Below, piece by piece: positions 1 through 7,701 of a stretch of 8,719 bases of DNA. Under the pieces are notes generated by a model. That model did no database searches, was not told the DNA's origin, and saw only the letters and a list, made by a program, of their open reading frames with translations. Every line of letters starts with the position of its first letter. The first letter of the stretch is position 1. This DNA comes from Bacteroidales bacterium (GTDB lineage: Bacteria > Bacteroidota > Bacteroidia > Bacteroidales > PUMT01): assembly GCA_007119075.1 (NCBI GenBank), contig SKQJ01000445.1, forward strand, positions 1 through 8,719, written 5' to 3'. Both the position numbers and the translations under genes were made by a program.

Positions 1-1263
1 GGCGCCGCCGCAGTTCTTTCATCCTGTTCCAGGAAACCCGAATATTCCGCACCTGTTTTTCCTGACCGGGCACCGGATGGCCCGATATTGAAGGCTGGTC
101 TTGTCGGCTGCGGTAGCCGGGGAACAGGGGCGGCGAGCAATTTTCTGAATGCGGGTCCGAATCTTCAGATAACTGCCCTTGGGGACGTCTTCGGAAACAG
201 AGTTGAAAATTGCAGGAAGGAGCTGAAAGAGCTGCATGGCGTGGAAGTGGCTGACGAAAACTGTTTCACCGGGTTTGATTCCTATCAGAAGGTCATCGAT
301 TCGGGAATTGATATTGTCCTTTTATGCGAGCCTCCTCATTTCCGTCCGCGGAGTTTTGAATATGCCGTTCAGGCACGCAAGCATATTTTTGCCGAAAAAC
401 CCATAGCCGTAGATCCTGTCGGGGTGCGGTCGGTAATGGCATCGGGAAAAATGGCCGAATCGGCAGGCCTCTATGTTGCAGTCGGGACACAGAGAAGGCA
501 CCAGCGTGATTACGTGGCGACATATGAAAAGGTCAGGAACGGGGAAATAGGCGATATTATATCGGCAAACGCATACTGGAACCAGTCAAGGCTTTGGTTC
601 ACAAGAAGACAGGAAGGCTGGTGCGACATGGAGGCCATGGTAATCGACTGGTACAACTGGCACTGGCTATCGGGTGATCATATAGTCGAGCAACATATTC
701 ACAACATCGATGTGGCAAACTGGTTCACCGGCAAACACCCCGTTAAGGCTGTAGGCTTCGGCGGAAGGCATGCAAGGCCGACAGGCAATCAGTATGACTT
801 TTTCAGCGTTGATTTTGCTTATGACGACGGAAAACATATGCACAGCATGTGCCGGCAGATCGACGGCTGCGCCAATAATGTTTCCGAGCTGATTTTCGGG
901 ACAAAGGGCTATACCAATGCCAGGAACCAGATATGGGACTATAAGGGGAATCTTATCTGGGAATACGAGTATCCGCTTGACGAAGCTGGTCAGCCGATGA
1001 ACAGGGTTGCAATCAGTCCGTATGACCAGACACACATCAACCTTGTCACGGCAATCCGCACGAATGATTACATTAACGAAACCCAGAATATTTGCGAAGC
1101 AAACATGGTTGCGGTGATGGGCCGTGAATCAGCTTATACAGGCAGGGAAACTACCTGGGAGGAAATGATGAACTCCGGCATGAGACTGGGACCCACTGTT
1201 TACCAGATGGGGCCGGTTGATGTGCCTCTTGTTCCACCTGTTCCCGGTACGCCGAGCGCCTGA
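1..1263 (+). CDS. Gfo/Idh/MocA-family oxidoreductase, exported, 5' end missing
   Basis: NAD(P)-dependent dehydrogenase of the Gfo/Idh/MocA fold, a family that mostly oxidises or reduces sugars, inositols and their derivatives. The Rossmann nucleotide-binding motif GCGSRG (GxGxxG) is at 106-123. The family EKP motif, whose Lys is usually catalytic, is at 394-402. The active-site stretch EQHIHNIDVANW begins near 688, with candidate catalytic His codons at 694 and 700 and Asp at 709. The C-terminal half has the alpha/beta domain typical of the family (SMCRQIDGC, FGTKGY). The frame is open to base 1. The 29 codons before the TTG at 88 read as the end of an export signal with a lipobox-like VLSSC (Cys at 25-27), as in many Bacteroidota family members with Tat-lipoprotein leaders. 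The true start therefore lies left of the window, and 420 residues plus a stop are visible. The next gene follows after 28 bases, so the two are probably co-transcribed. The substrate cannot be read from the sequence. The C-terminus is Pro-rich (VPLVPPVPGTP). Family is secure; Tat export is inferred because the twin-arginine part is outside the window. Confidence 0.93.
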   Translation, partial: GAAAVLSSCSRKPEYSAPVFPDRAPDGPILKAGLVGCGSRGTGAASNFLNAGPNLQITALGDVFGNRVENCRKELKELHGVEVADENCFTGFDSYQKVIDSGIDIVLLCEPPHFRPRSFEYAVQARKHIFAEKPIAVDPVGVRSVMASGKMAESAGLYVAVGTQRRHQRDYVATYEKVRNGEIGDIISANAYWNQSRLWFTRRQEGWCDMEAMVIDWYNWHWLSGDHIVEQHIHNIDVANWFTGKHPVKAVGFGGRHARPTGNQYDFFSVDFAYDDGKHMHSMCRQIDGCANNVSELIFGTKGYTNARNQIWDYKGNLIWEYEYPLDEAGQPMNRVAISPYDQTHINLVTAIRTNDYINETQNICEANMVAVMGRESAYTGRETTWEEMMNSGMRLGPTVYQMGPVDVPLVPPVPGTPSA

Positions 1264-1291
1264 CGAGTAAGAAAAACCTAAATAAGAAAGA

Positions 1292-2227
1292 ATGGAAAGA
1301 AGAAGATTCATACAAAGCGCCGCTCTCGGCGGACTAACATTGACCGGTATATCCGGTGTCTCTGCTGCCCGGGCCGCATCCCGGGAAGCTAAAGCTTCAA
1401 ACAAGGCAAGATTCAACCTGAAGTACGCCCCGACTTTTGGTGATTTCACCAATCACGCAGGCGAGGACCTTATTGACCAGATCAGGTTCATGCATGATCA
1501 GGGATTCAGGGCTATGTTCGATAACTGGCTGATGCGCAGGGAGCCTGCCATACAGGAAAGGATCGGAAACGAGCTGGCCCGCCTCGGCATGGAGCTTGGC
1601 CCTTTTATTGTCTATGGAGAGTTCAGGGAGCCTACCATGGTCAACCGCGATCCTGAAGCAATGGAAATAATTAAAGAGGCCATGTTGCAGGGACTTGAAG
1701 TACAAAAACGCACAAATGCAAAAACCGCCCTTATAGTCCCCGGCACATATGACGAAAGGCTGCACAGGGATTATCAGACTGCCAATTTTATCGATACTCT
1801 GCGCATGTGCTCTGATATCGTTGGAGCAAGCGGGCTGGTACTGGTTATAGAGCCTTTGAATAATCTGATAAATCATCCCGGGTTGTTTCTGACCACCATT
1901 CCGCAGGCCTATATGATATGCAAGGCAGTGGATCACCCGAGCTGCCGTCTTATCAACGATCTGTATCACCAGCAAATCACCGAGGGCAACCTGATACCCA
2001 ACATAGACATGGCCTGGGATTATATTGCATCATTCCATGTCGGCGATCACCCCGGAAGAAATGAGCCCGGCACCGGGGAGATCAATTACAGGAATCTTTT
2101 CAGGCATATTTACAATAAGGGATATGACGGCGTCATTGGCATGGAGCACGGGCGAAGCATCCCGGGAATAGAGGGCGAAAAGGCGCTTATAGAAGCTTAC
2201 CGCAAAGCGGATTCTTTTGACACATGA
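1292..2227 (+). CDS. Hydroxypyruvate isomerase-like TIM-barrel protein with Tat signal
   Basis: Sugar isomerase/epimerase of the xylose-isomerase-like TIM-barrel superfamily, closest in motifs to hydroxypyruvate isomerase (Hyi). Residues 1-30 form a Tat leader: RRRFIQ at 3-8, a weakly hydrophobic stretch, then an AxA-like cleavage region (ARAAS, 26-30). No lipobox follows, so a soluble periplasmic protein is expected. Candidate divalent-metal ligands appear in family order: E187 (VIEPLNN), D223 (NDLYHQQ), H249 (FHVGDHPGRNEPGTGE) and E285 (GMEHG). E187 and E285 are the likely acid/base pair. The 311-residue length suits a Hyi-sized barrel of about 260 plus a leader. The ATG at 1292 is chosen because it puts the twin arginines at the extreme N-terminus; the upstream sequence is A-rich with no clear Shine-Dalgarno. 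Cytosolic Hyi interconverts hydroxypyruvate and tartronate semialdehyde, but export and pairing with the preceding dehydrogenase argue for another substrate, such as a keto-sugar (inference). Fold and metal site are confident; the exact reaction is unknown. Confidence 0.9.
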   Translation: MERRRFIQSAALGGLTLTGISGVSAARAASREAKASNKARFNLKYAPTFGDFTNHAGEDLIDQIRFMHDQGFRAMFDNWLMRREPAIQERIGNELARLGMELGPFIVYGEFREPTMVNRDPEAMEIIKEAMLQGLEVQKRTNAKTALIVPGTYDERLHRDYQTANFIDTLRMCSDIVGASGLVLVIEPLNNLINHPGLFLTTIPQAYMICKAVDHPSCRLINDLYHQQITEGNLIPNIDMAWDYIASFHVGDHPGRNEPGTGEINYRNLFRHIYNKGYDGVIGMEHGRSIPGIEGEKALIEAYRKADSFDT

Positions 2228-2328
2228 AGGATTAAACCTGACCGGTTATTTGATCAAACTACCAAAACTTAAAATAAGAAGTACCCTGACCTATCTAAAA
2301 TTTAGTCTAACCTAAAACAGTAAAAACT
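2228..2328 (+). promoter_or_regulatory. AT-rich leader before susC-like gene
   Basis: This 101-base gap is the largest inside the four-gene block and becomes strongly A/T-rich toward the ATG at 2329. It includes a small palindrome, ctaaa-a-tttag, at 2295-2305. There is no Shine-Dalgarno sequence; the bases just before the start are A-rich (cagtaaaaact), which is how Bacteroidota genes commonly start. I looked for the Bacteroidota promoter form TTTG-N19-21-TAnnTTTG. A TTTG at 2249-2252 has no acceptable partner at the right distance, so a promoter here is possible but not shown. The gap may be only a long untranslated spacer that gives susC its own translation or mRNA-processing context. Confidence 0.25.
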
Positions 2329-5300
2329 ATGAAAAAAAAGAAGTTCGGATGTAATCCACTTGAGGATACTAAGCCCGGCTTATTTATCCCGAAGCTACTG
2401 TATCTTTCATTGCTGTTTCTTCTGATTCCGGTGATTGCCTGGTCCCAGGAAGTGACGGGAACAGTCACCGATGCGCAGACCGATGAACCACTGCCCGGCG
2501 TGCATGTCATGATTGTCGGTACCACAACCGGGACCGTCACAGACATCGATGGCAATTATTCTATCACAGTTCCCGGTCTTGACCGGTCACTGCATTTTAC
2601 CTTCGTTGGATACGAGGCCGCAGTCTTGCGCCTGGACGGACGAACCGAGGTTTCTGTTGAAATGGAGATGAGTGCTATAATGGGACAGGAAGTGATTGTG
2701 ACCGGATACGGGACAGTGCGTCAGCGTGAGACGGTCAGCGGTTCAGTAAGTGCGGTATCCGGTGACAGGCTTGAGAGGGTGCCGACCGCGAACCTTTCTA
2801 ATACGCTGGCCGGGAGGGTTTCCGGTTTGGCAGGCGTCAATTTTTCCGGTGAGCCCGGTTTTGATGGTTCCACTATCAGGATCCGCGGTAATGCCACCCT
2901 TGGCAACAATAATCCCCTTATCGTAATTGACGGGGTGCCTGCAAGGCAGGGTGGGCTTGAACGGTTAAATCCCCATGACATTGAAAACGTCAGTGTTCTT
3001 AAAGATGCCTCTGCAGCCATTTACGGGTCAAGGGCTGCCAATGGTGTTATCCTCATTACCACCAGGAGAGGCCGGTCCGGCGCCCCCCGGTTCCAGGCAA
3101 ACGTATCACAGGGCTTTAACCGGCCAACCGTTACCCCGAATATGGCCAATGCGGCCACATACCTGACAATGGTCAATGAAATTGATATGTATGCAGGAAG
3201 AGAACCGAGAACTCCCGCTGCGGAAATAGAGAGATACCGGAACATTGCAGACCAGGATCCCTGGTTATATACCGATACCGACTGGTTTGCAGAAGGATTA
3301 AAACCTTTTTCCAATGAAACCGAGGCCTCGATGTCGATCAGCGGTGGTGCGGAGAATGTGCGTTACCGGGTGTCACTAAGGGGACTGACCGAGGATGCTT
3401 ATTACACCAACAGTGCTACCAGGTATGATCAGTATGAATTCCGGACAAACCTGGATATAGATGTCAACAGAAACATTCAGGTCGGCGGAAATATAGCCGG
3501 ACGGTATGAAGACCGCAATTTCCCGACCCAGTCGGCCGGAAACCAGTTCCGTATGCTGATGCGCGGATATCCTCACCGGCATGCCGTATGGCCCGACGGA
3601 AGACCGGGGCCTGACATAGAATATGGCACAAACCCCATTGTTTCTGCATCCCCCGCTACCGGACATCATAATATTGATGACTATTATGTACAGACCAACC
3701 TCTATACCACTATAAATATCCCTGCCATAGAGGGTTTGTCATTGAGGGGGCATGTTGCATATGACAGAAGATTTCAGGAAAATGAAGTATGGGCCACTCC
3801 CTGGACACTTTATACCTGGGGTGGCTACGTAGACGGTGAGCCCACACTGAACCCCGGCTCACGTGGTCCCGGCACTCCCAGGCTTACCGCTAACCGGAGC
3901 GGCTGGACCGATGTAACCATGAACCTTGTCGGCTCCTATCTGCGGTCATTCGACGACCATAATATTGCTTTTCTGATCGGAACCGAACGTGAAACCTGGA
4001 ATGGCCAGAATATAGGCGCATACCGGGAAGGTTATATCACAGCCCAGTTTCCCCAGTTGAATCTTGGTGCCCAGGAAAACAGGAGAAACTGGGGCAATTC
4101 CTGGCATGGCGCAAGGCAGAATTATTTCAGCAGGATTAACTATGATTTCAATGGCACTTATCTCCTTGAGCTCGTGGCCCGTTTTGATGGCTCCTATATT
4201 TTTCCGGCGGGCGACCGGTACGGGTTCTTCCCGTCTGCTTCCATCGGCTGGAGATTGTCGAATGAGAACTGGTTCCAGGATGCCACCAGTGATATATTCA
4301 ATAGTTTCATAGTGCGGACCTCATACGGACGAACCGGAAATGACCAGGTTTCTCCATACCAGTTCCTGGGCACTTACGGTTTCGGCAGCGGGTATATATT
4401 TAATTTTGGAAATATACAGCCGACTCTTTTTGAGGCCCGGATCCCGAATCCAAATATCACATGGGAGGTGGCCAACCAGTTCAATGCCGGATTGAATTTG
4501 GCCGTTTTGAACAACAGCATTTCCCTGGAAGTTGATTACTTCAATTACTTGCGAACAGGAATACTCTGGCGTCGCGATGCAGCCCTGCCTCATATGGCGG
4601 GATTCACCCTGCCCGATGAAAACATCGGAGAGGTGAAAAGCTACGGGGTTGAAAATACGCTGACCTACATGCAGGGAATTGGACAGAATTTTTTCCTGAA
4701 TGCAAGGTTCATTGCCAGCTATGCCGAAAACGAGATCCTGTTCTTTGATGAACCTGACGGTATTCCCGAATGGCAGCGCAATGAAGGCAGGCCTATGAAC
4801 ACCGGCCTGTATTATAATGTTATCGGGGTATTCCAGTCCGAGGAGGAGATTGCCAACACCCCCAGCTGGCCCGGGGCGATGCCCGGCGACCTGATCTTTG
4901 AGGACAGGGACGGAGACGGTGTGATCACCGCAAATGACAGGTACAGGGAAACAAGGACAAATTTCCCGAAATGGACCTATGGACTGGAATTGTCAGGAAC
5001 TTTGCGTCAATGGAGCTTTACTACTTTCTGGCAGGCCGCTACCGGAGCAGTGGTTTACCAGCTGACAGAATCCGGTGAGATAGGCAACTTTACACAGAGT
5101 TTTGCTGACAATCGCTGGACGCCCGATAATCCCTCAAACGAACATCCGAGGACATGGAACCGGTCTGACCAGTACTGGTCTGCAAATGGCAACACCTATT
5201 TTCTGAGGAGCACAGATTATATCCGTCTGAGAAGTGTAGATATTGCTTACACCCTTCCTGTTTCCCTCACACAGGGATTAGGCGTGGAACGGGTCCAGTT

Positions 5301-5430
5301 CAGTATCAGCGGATTTAACCTGCTTACTTTTACCGGACTGGAAGATCTGGATCCTGAAGCCGCCTCTGGTTCCGGTCAGTATTACCCGCAGAGAAGATCG
5401 ATACGCGCCGGCCTTTCTCTTACTTTCTGA
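2329..5430 (+). CDS. SusC/RagA-family TonB-linked outer-membrane transporter
   Basis: Outer-membrane beta-barrel that imports oligosaccharides or peptides using TonB energy, working with the SusD-like lipoprotein encoded next. Domains in order: a basic N-terminus and signal peptide (about 1-39, hydrophobic core 22-37, cleavage near AWSQ); a carboxypeptidase-regulatory-like beta-sandwich (about 42-115, VTGTVTDAQTDEPLPGVHV); the TonB plug, starting near QEVIVTGYG (120-128) and ending in the SusC signature LKDASAAIYGSRAANGVILITT, split as LKDASAA (224-230) and IYGSRAANGVILITT (231-245); then the barrel to the C-terminal strand RAGLSLTF, which ends in the expected aromatic Phe. The length of 1033 is normal for the family. 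There is no STN domain, so this is not the type that signals to an anti-sigma factor. An EF-hand-like loop, DRDGDGVITAND, lies at 859-870, a frequent feature of SusC barrels. The ligand cannot be deduced. It is followed by susD after 44 bases, surely one transcription unit. Confidence 0.98.
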   Translation: MKKKKFGCNPLEDTKPGLFIPKLLYLSLLFLLIPVIAWSQEVTGTVTDAQTDEPLPGVHVMIVGTTTGTVTDIDGNYSITVPGLDRSLHFTFVGYEAAVLRLDGRTEVSVEMEMSAIMGQEVIVTGYGTVRQRETVSGSVSAVSGDRLERVPTANLSNTLAGRVSGLAGVNFSGEPGFDGSTIRIRGNATLGNNNPLIVIDGVPARQGGLERLNPHDIENVSVLKDASAAIYGSRAANGVILITTRRGRSGAPRFQANVSQGFNRPTVTPNMANAATYLTMVNEIDMYAGREPRTPAAEIERYRNIADQDPWLYTDTDWFAEGLKPFSNETEASMSISGGAENVRYRVSLRGLTEDAYYTNSATRYDQYEFRTNLDIDVNRNIQVGGNIAGRYEDRNFPTQSAGNQFRMLMRGYPHRHAVWPDGRPGPDIEYGTNPIVSASPATGHHNIDDYYVQTNLYTTINIPAIEGLSLRGHVAYDRRFQENEVWATPWTLYTWGGYVDGEPTLNPGSRGPGTPRLTANRSGWTDVTMNLVGSYLRSFDDHNIAFLIGTERETWNGQNIGAYREGYITAQFPQLNLGAQENRRNWGNSWHGARQNYFSRINYDFNGTYLLELVARFDGSYIFPAGDRYGFFPSASIGWRLSNENWFQDATSDIFNSFIVRTSYGRTGNDQVSPYQFLGTYGFGSGYIFNFGNIQPTLFEARIPNPNITWEVANQFNAGLNLAVLNNSISLEVDYFNYLRTGILWRRDAALPHMAGFTLPDENIGEVKSYGVENTLTYMQGIGQNFFLNARFIASYAENEILFFDEPDGIPEWQRNEGRPMNTGLYYNVIGVFQSEEEIANTPSWPGAMPGDLIFEDRDGDGVITANDRYRETRTNFPKWTYGLELSGTLRQWSFTTFWQAATGAVVYQLTESGEIGNFTQSFADNRWTPDNPSNEHPRTWNRSDQYWSANGNTYFLRSTDYIRLRSVDIAYTLPVSLTQGLGVERVQFSISGFNLLTFTGLEDLDPEAASGSGQYYPQRRSIRAGLSLTF

Positions 5431-5474
5431 TATTGATTTGGCGACTTGTACATTTAAAATAAAATTAGAATATT

Positions 5475-7391
5475 ATGAAAATAAAAAAGTATATAAGTAT
5501 TGCAACTGTTTTTATCATGCTGTTGTTTTTTGCCGCATGCGACACTTCAATACTTGATAAAGACCCTCTCGATCAGGCATCGGATGCTGCCGTCTGGCAG
5601 GATCCCGTATTGACTGAAGCATTCGTAAACGACATCTATTTTGGCCTTGCCCATGACATGAATGATATTATGCTGAGCAACCACACCGATGAAAGCGTCT
5701 ATACCCATATCGGTGCGGCCGATGTGCCCCAGGGCAATATAACGCCCACAAACCTCTATAGCACTACATGGGGTTCGGCATGGTGGACAGGCCCTCCCGG
5801 CCGCTGGAATTTCCATTGGGGAAACATATGGTCAGTAATACGGTATACTAACCTGTTCTTCGCCAATTTCGATCCTGATCTGTTTGATGACCAGCGTCTG
5901 GCACAGGAGCTGACCGGCGAAGTGCACTTCCTGCGTGCCATGAAGTATCACGATCTGGTCAAATTGTGGGGAGGAGTGCCCATTATAACTGAGCCGTTTA
6001 ATCTGGACTCTGACATGCAGATACCCAGGGCCACATTTGCTGAGGTAGTTGAATTTGTGATATCCGAATGCGACGAGGCCATTGCCAGGCTTGACTGGCA
6101 GTCACGCGATCTCGGCCGGGCCACCAAAGGGGCTGCACTTGCCCTTAAAAACAAGATGCTGACCTATGCAGCCAGCGATCTTTATCACAATCCCGATCCT
6201 GAGTGGATCAGCGGATATGCCAATCCTGAGCTTGTAACCTGGACAGGAGCAAGCAGTCAGCAGCAGCTTTGGGAACGGGCCCGTGATGCCGCGCTTGAAA
6301 TCATAAATGATGGTCCCTACGAATTATATAATGTACATGCTGACCCTACTCAGAACTTCCAGGATATATGGCTTCAGGGCGGAGGCAATGAAGCAATAAT
6401 GAGCAGATACTTCAGGGAAGAGCTTATTATTGGCTGGGCCCCGAACTGGAGAGCGGGCTTTCACTGGGTTACTTTTGGTCTATGGCATGGTCCGAATGGC
6501 TACCTTACCTGGGGCGGAGCTACTCCGTCACAAAACCTGGTTGATGAATTTCAGACTATCAATGGTGAAAGGTTCGACTGGAATAATCCAGATCATGCCA
6601 TGGACCCCTATAATAACCGGGATCCGAGATTCAGGGCCACCATCATGCATGACGGGTATCAATGGAAAGAACGTCCTGACGGCCCACGAAGCATAGATCC
6701 GGTTGGAATAATTGAAACCACCCTGCAAGTCAGGTGTGTAGGATCCGATCAGTGTCCGGAACCCCGGGGCGGCCTGGACTCCAGAAACAGTGCTTTTGAG
6801 GACTGGAACGGTACCCGTACCGGGTATTTGCTGAATAAGTTCGTTGACCCGAACGTGACTCACCATAACCGCAACCAGGAGGTCCCGTGGCATTATTTCC
6901 GCTATGCCGAGGTGCTGCTGAACTATGCAGAGGCTCAGATCGAACTGGGCAATGAAGAGAGGGCGCGTTGGGCTATCAATCAGGTCAGGAACCGTGCCGG
7001 CATGCCCGAAATCACTGCTTCCGGAAATGATCTGGTTGAAAGCTACCGGAATGAGCGCCGCGTCGAGCTTGCATTTGAAATGCACCGGTATTTTGATACC
7101 CGCAGGTGGATGATCGCTCCCGAGGTGGAGGACCAGGATGCCCTTGGCATCTATCTGATATCAGAGTATCAATATGACCCCAATGAGCCGATGAACGGTA
7201 TGTACAACCGGGAATATGTACTTGCACCGGGTGAAGCACCGGACGGGGCCTTTATCCCTGGCGGCAATCCCAATATAGCTATTTATCCGGTCTGGTTGCG
7301 GGCATGGAATCCTGCAACCTACAAGCTGCCGATCATTCACGATGAGATGAACCGGAATACAGCGCTGGTGCAGAACCCAAAGTATAATTAG
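5475..7391 (+). CDS. SusD/RagB-family nutrient-binding outer-membrane lipoprotein
   Basis: Surface lipoprotein that forms the lid of the SusC transporter and binds the ligand. The type II signal peptide has a basic start (MKIKK), a hydrophobic core and the lipobox FAAC, with lipidated Cys at 22, followed by the usual SusD opening (LDKDPLD). TPR-like helices are visible (EVHFLRAMKYHDLVKLWGG near 149-167; HYFRYAEVLLNYAEAQIELG near 473-492). The family signature ESYRNERRVELAFEMHRYFD (522-541), followed by TRRW, and the C-terminal QNPKYN are intact. At 638 residues it is longer than many SusD proteins (often 500-600). Tryptophans are concentrated at 99, 103, 104, 111, 115 and 119, and again at 321-346 (five Trp), which suggests aromatic ligand-binding or lid surfaces (inference). 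Cys421 and Cys427 could form a short disulphide loop. The ATG at 5475 gives the correct signal peptide; the sequence before it is AT-rich without Shine-Dalgarno. It ends 63 bases before a strong hairpin terminator. Confidence 0.97.
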   Translation: MKIKKYISIATVFIMLLFFAACDTSILDKDPLDQASDAAVWQDPVLTEAFVNDIYFGLAHDMNDIMLSNHTDESVYTHIGAADVPQGNITPTNLYSTTWGSAWWTGPPGRWNFHWGNIWSVIRYTNLFFANFDPDLFDDQRLAQELTGEVHFLRAMKYHDLVKLWGGVPIITEPFNLDSDMQIPRATFAEVVEFVISECDEAIARLDWQSRDLGRATKGAALALKNKMLTYAASDLYHNPDPEWISGYANPELVTWTGASSQQQLWERARDAALEIINDGPYELYNVHADPTQNFQDIWLQGGGNEAIMSRYFREELIIGWAPNWRAGFHWVTFGLWHGPNGYLTWGGATPSQNLVDEFQTINGERFDWNNPDHAMDPYNNRDPRFRATIMHDGYQWKERPDGPRSIDPVGIIETTLQVRCVGSDQCPEPRGGLDSRNSAFEDWNGTRTGYLLNKFVDPNVTHHNRNQEVPWHYFRYAEVLLNYAEAQIELGNEERARWAINQVRNRAGMPEITASGNDLVESYRNERRVELAFEMHRYFDTRRWMIAPEVEDQDALGIYLISEYQYDPNEPMNGMYNREYVLAPGEAPDGAFIPGGNPNIAIYPVWLRAWNPATYKLPIIHDEMNRNTALVQNPKYN

Positions 7392-7454
7392 TGTACAACT
7401 GCCGGAATTGAGTTGCCGGGTTTCCGTACCCGGGAACATAAAATGACCAGAGAA

Positions 7455-7487
7455 AAAGGAGGCTGCCCCAGAAGGGCAGCCTCCTTT
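7455..7487 (+). terminator. Strong hairpin terminator after susD-like gene
   Basis: This is a perfect 14-base-pair inverted repeat: left arm aaaggaggctgccc at 7455-7468, loop cagaa at 7469-7473, right arm gggcagcctccttt at 7474-7487. It starts 63 bases after the susD stop. On the + strand the T-run is short (ttt, inside the arm); on the - strand the hairpin is followed by five T (complement of 7453-7457), so it could work in both directions. Hairpins of the form A-rich/GGCTGCC/GGCAGCC/T-rich are common at gene ends in Bacteroidota. It separates the uptake block from the downstream carboxypeptidase gene. Confidence 0.8.
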
Positions 7488-7670
7488 GCTGGTTCCCCTG
7501 CTCGCCCGATGCCTGTATAATGCTGTACAAGGCACCATATTGTTTCCGTATAGAACCGGTTATGACGGCTGTTCAGTCTATTGGCTCCGGCCTGCCGGCA
7601 TTCCCGGCGTGCAGTTGCGTCACGCCCCTGTTGTGCTGCCGGCCATTGATGATCCGGAAATATTGATTAA

Positions 7671-7701
7671 ATTGCCTGCCGCTAATAATTATCTATAATT
7701 G
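7671..7701 (+). promoter_or_regulatory. Candidate promoter for the carboxypeptidase gene
   Basis: The sequence attg at 7671-7674, a 19-base spacer and tataattg at 7694-7701 match the Bacteroidota primary-sigma promoter (TTTG, 19-21 bases, TAnnTTTG) with one mismatch in each box. The same bases also read as a conventional TTGCCT, 16 bases, TATAAT. Transcription would start roughly 5-10 bases after the second box, leaving a leader of about 10-15 bases before the ATG at 7722. The position after a terminator and just before a gene supports the call, but AT-rich matches of this size arise by chance. Confidence 0.4.

Noticed and set aside
88..1263. GH109-type glycosidase assignment for the first gene
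   Set aside because: GH109 enzymes share the fold, but the motifs here (EKPIAVDPVGV, GDHIVEQHIHNIDVANW) fit general Gfo/Idh/MocA oxidoreductases better, and nothing specific to GH109 could be identified by eye.
1397..1975. 192-codon antisense open frame inside the Hyi-like gene
   Set aside because: It lies over conserved active-site coding sequence of the + strand gene and shows no family features of its own.
2249..2282. TTTG at 2249-2252 as the -33 box of a promoter before the susC-like gene
   Set aside because: The only TA-beginning partner nearby (2275-2282) is 22 bases away and lacks the TTTG half of the -7 box.
4903..4938. DRDGDGVITAND in the SusC-like protein as a dockerin or EF-hand domain
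   Set aside because: It is a single loop within a barrel region, and similar Asp-rich loops are frequent in SusC proteins; there is no second repeat as in a dockerin.
6528..7085. 185-codon antisense open frame inside the susD-like gene
   Set aside because: The + strand has a full-length protein with clear family motifs over the same bases, so this is a shadow.
7486..7698. A 70-codon + strand open frame in the gap after the terminator
   Set aside because: It starts inside the right arm of the terminator, has no recognisable motif or signal, and overlaps the candidate promoter of the next gene. A chance frame is more likely.
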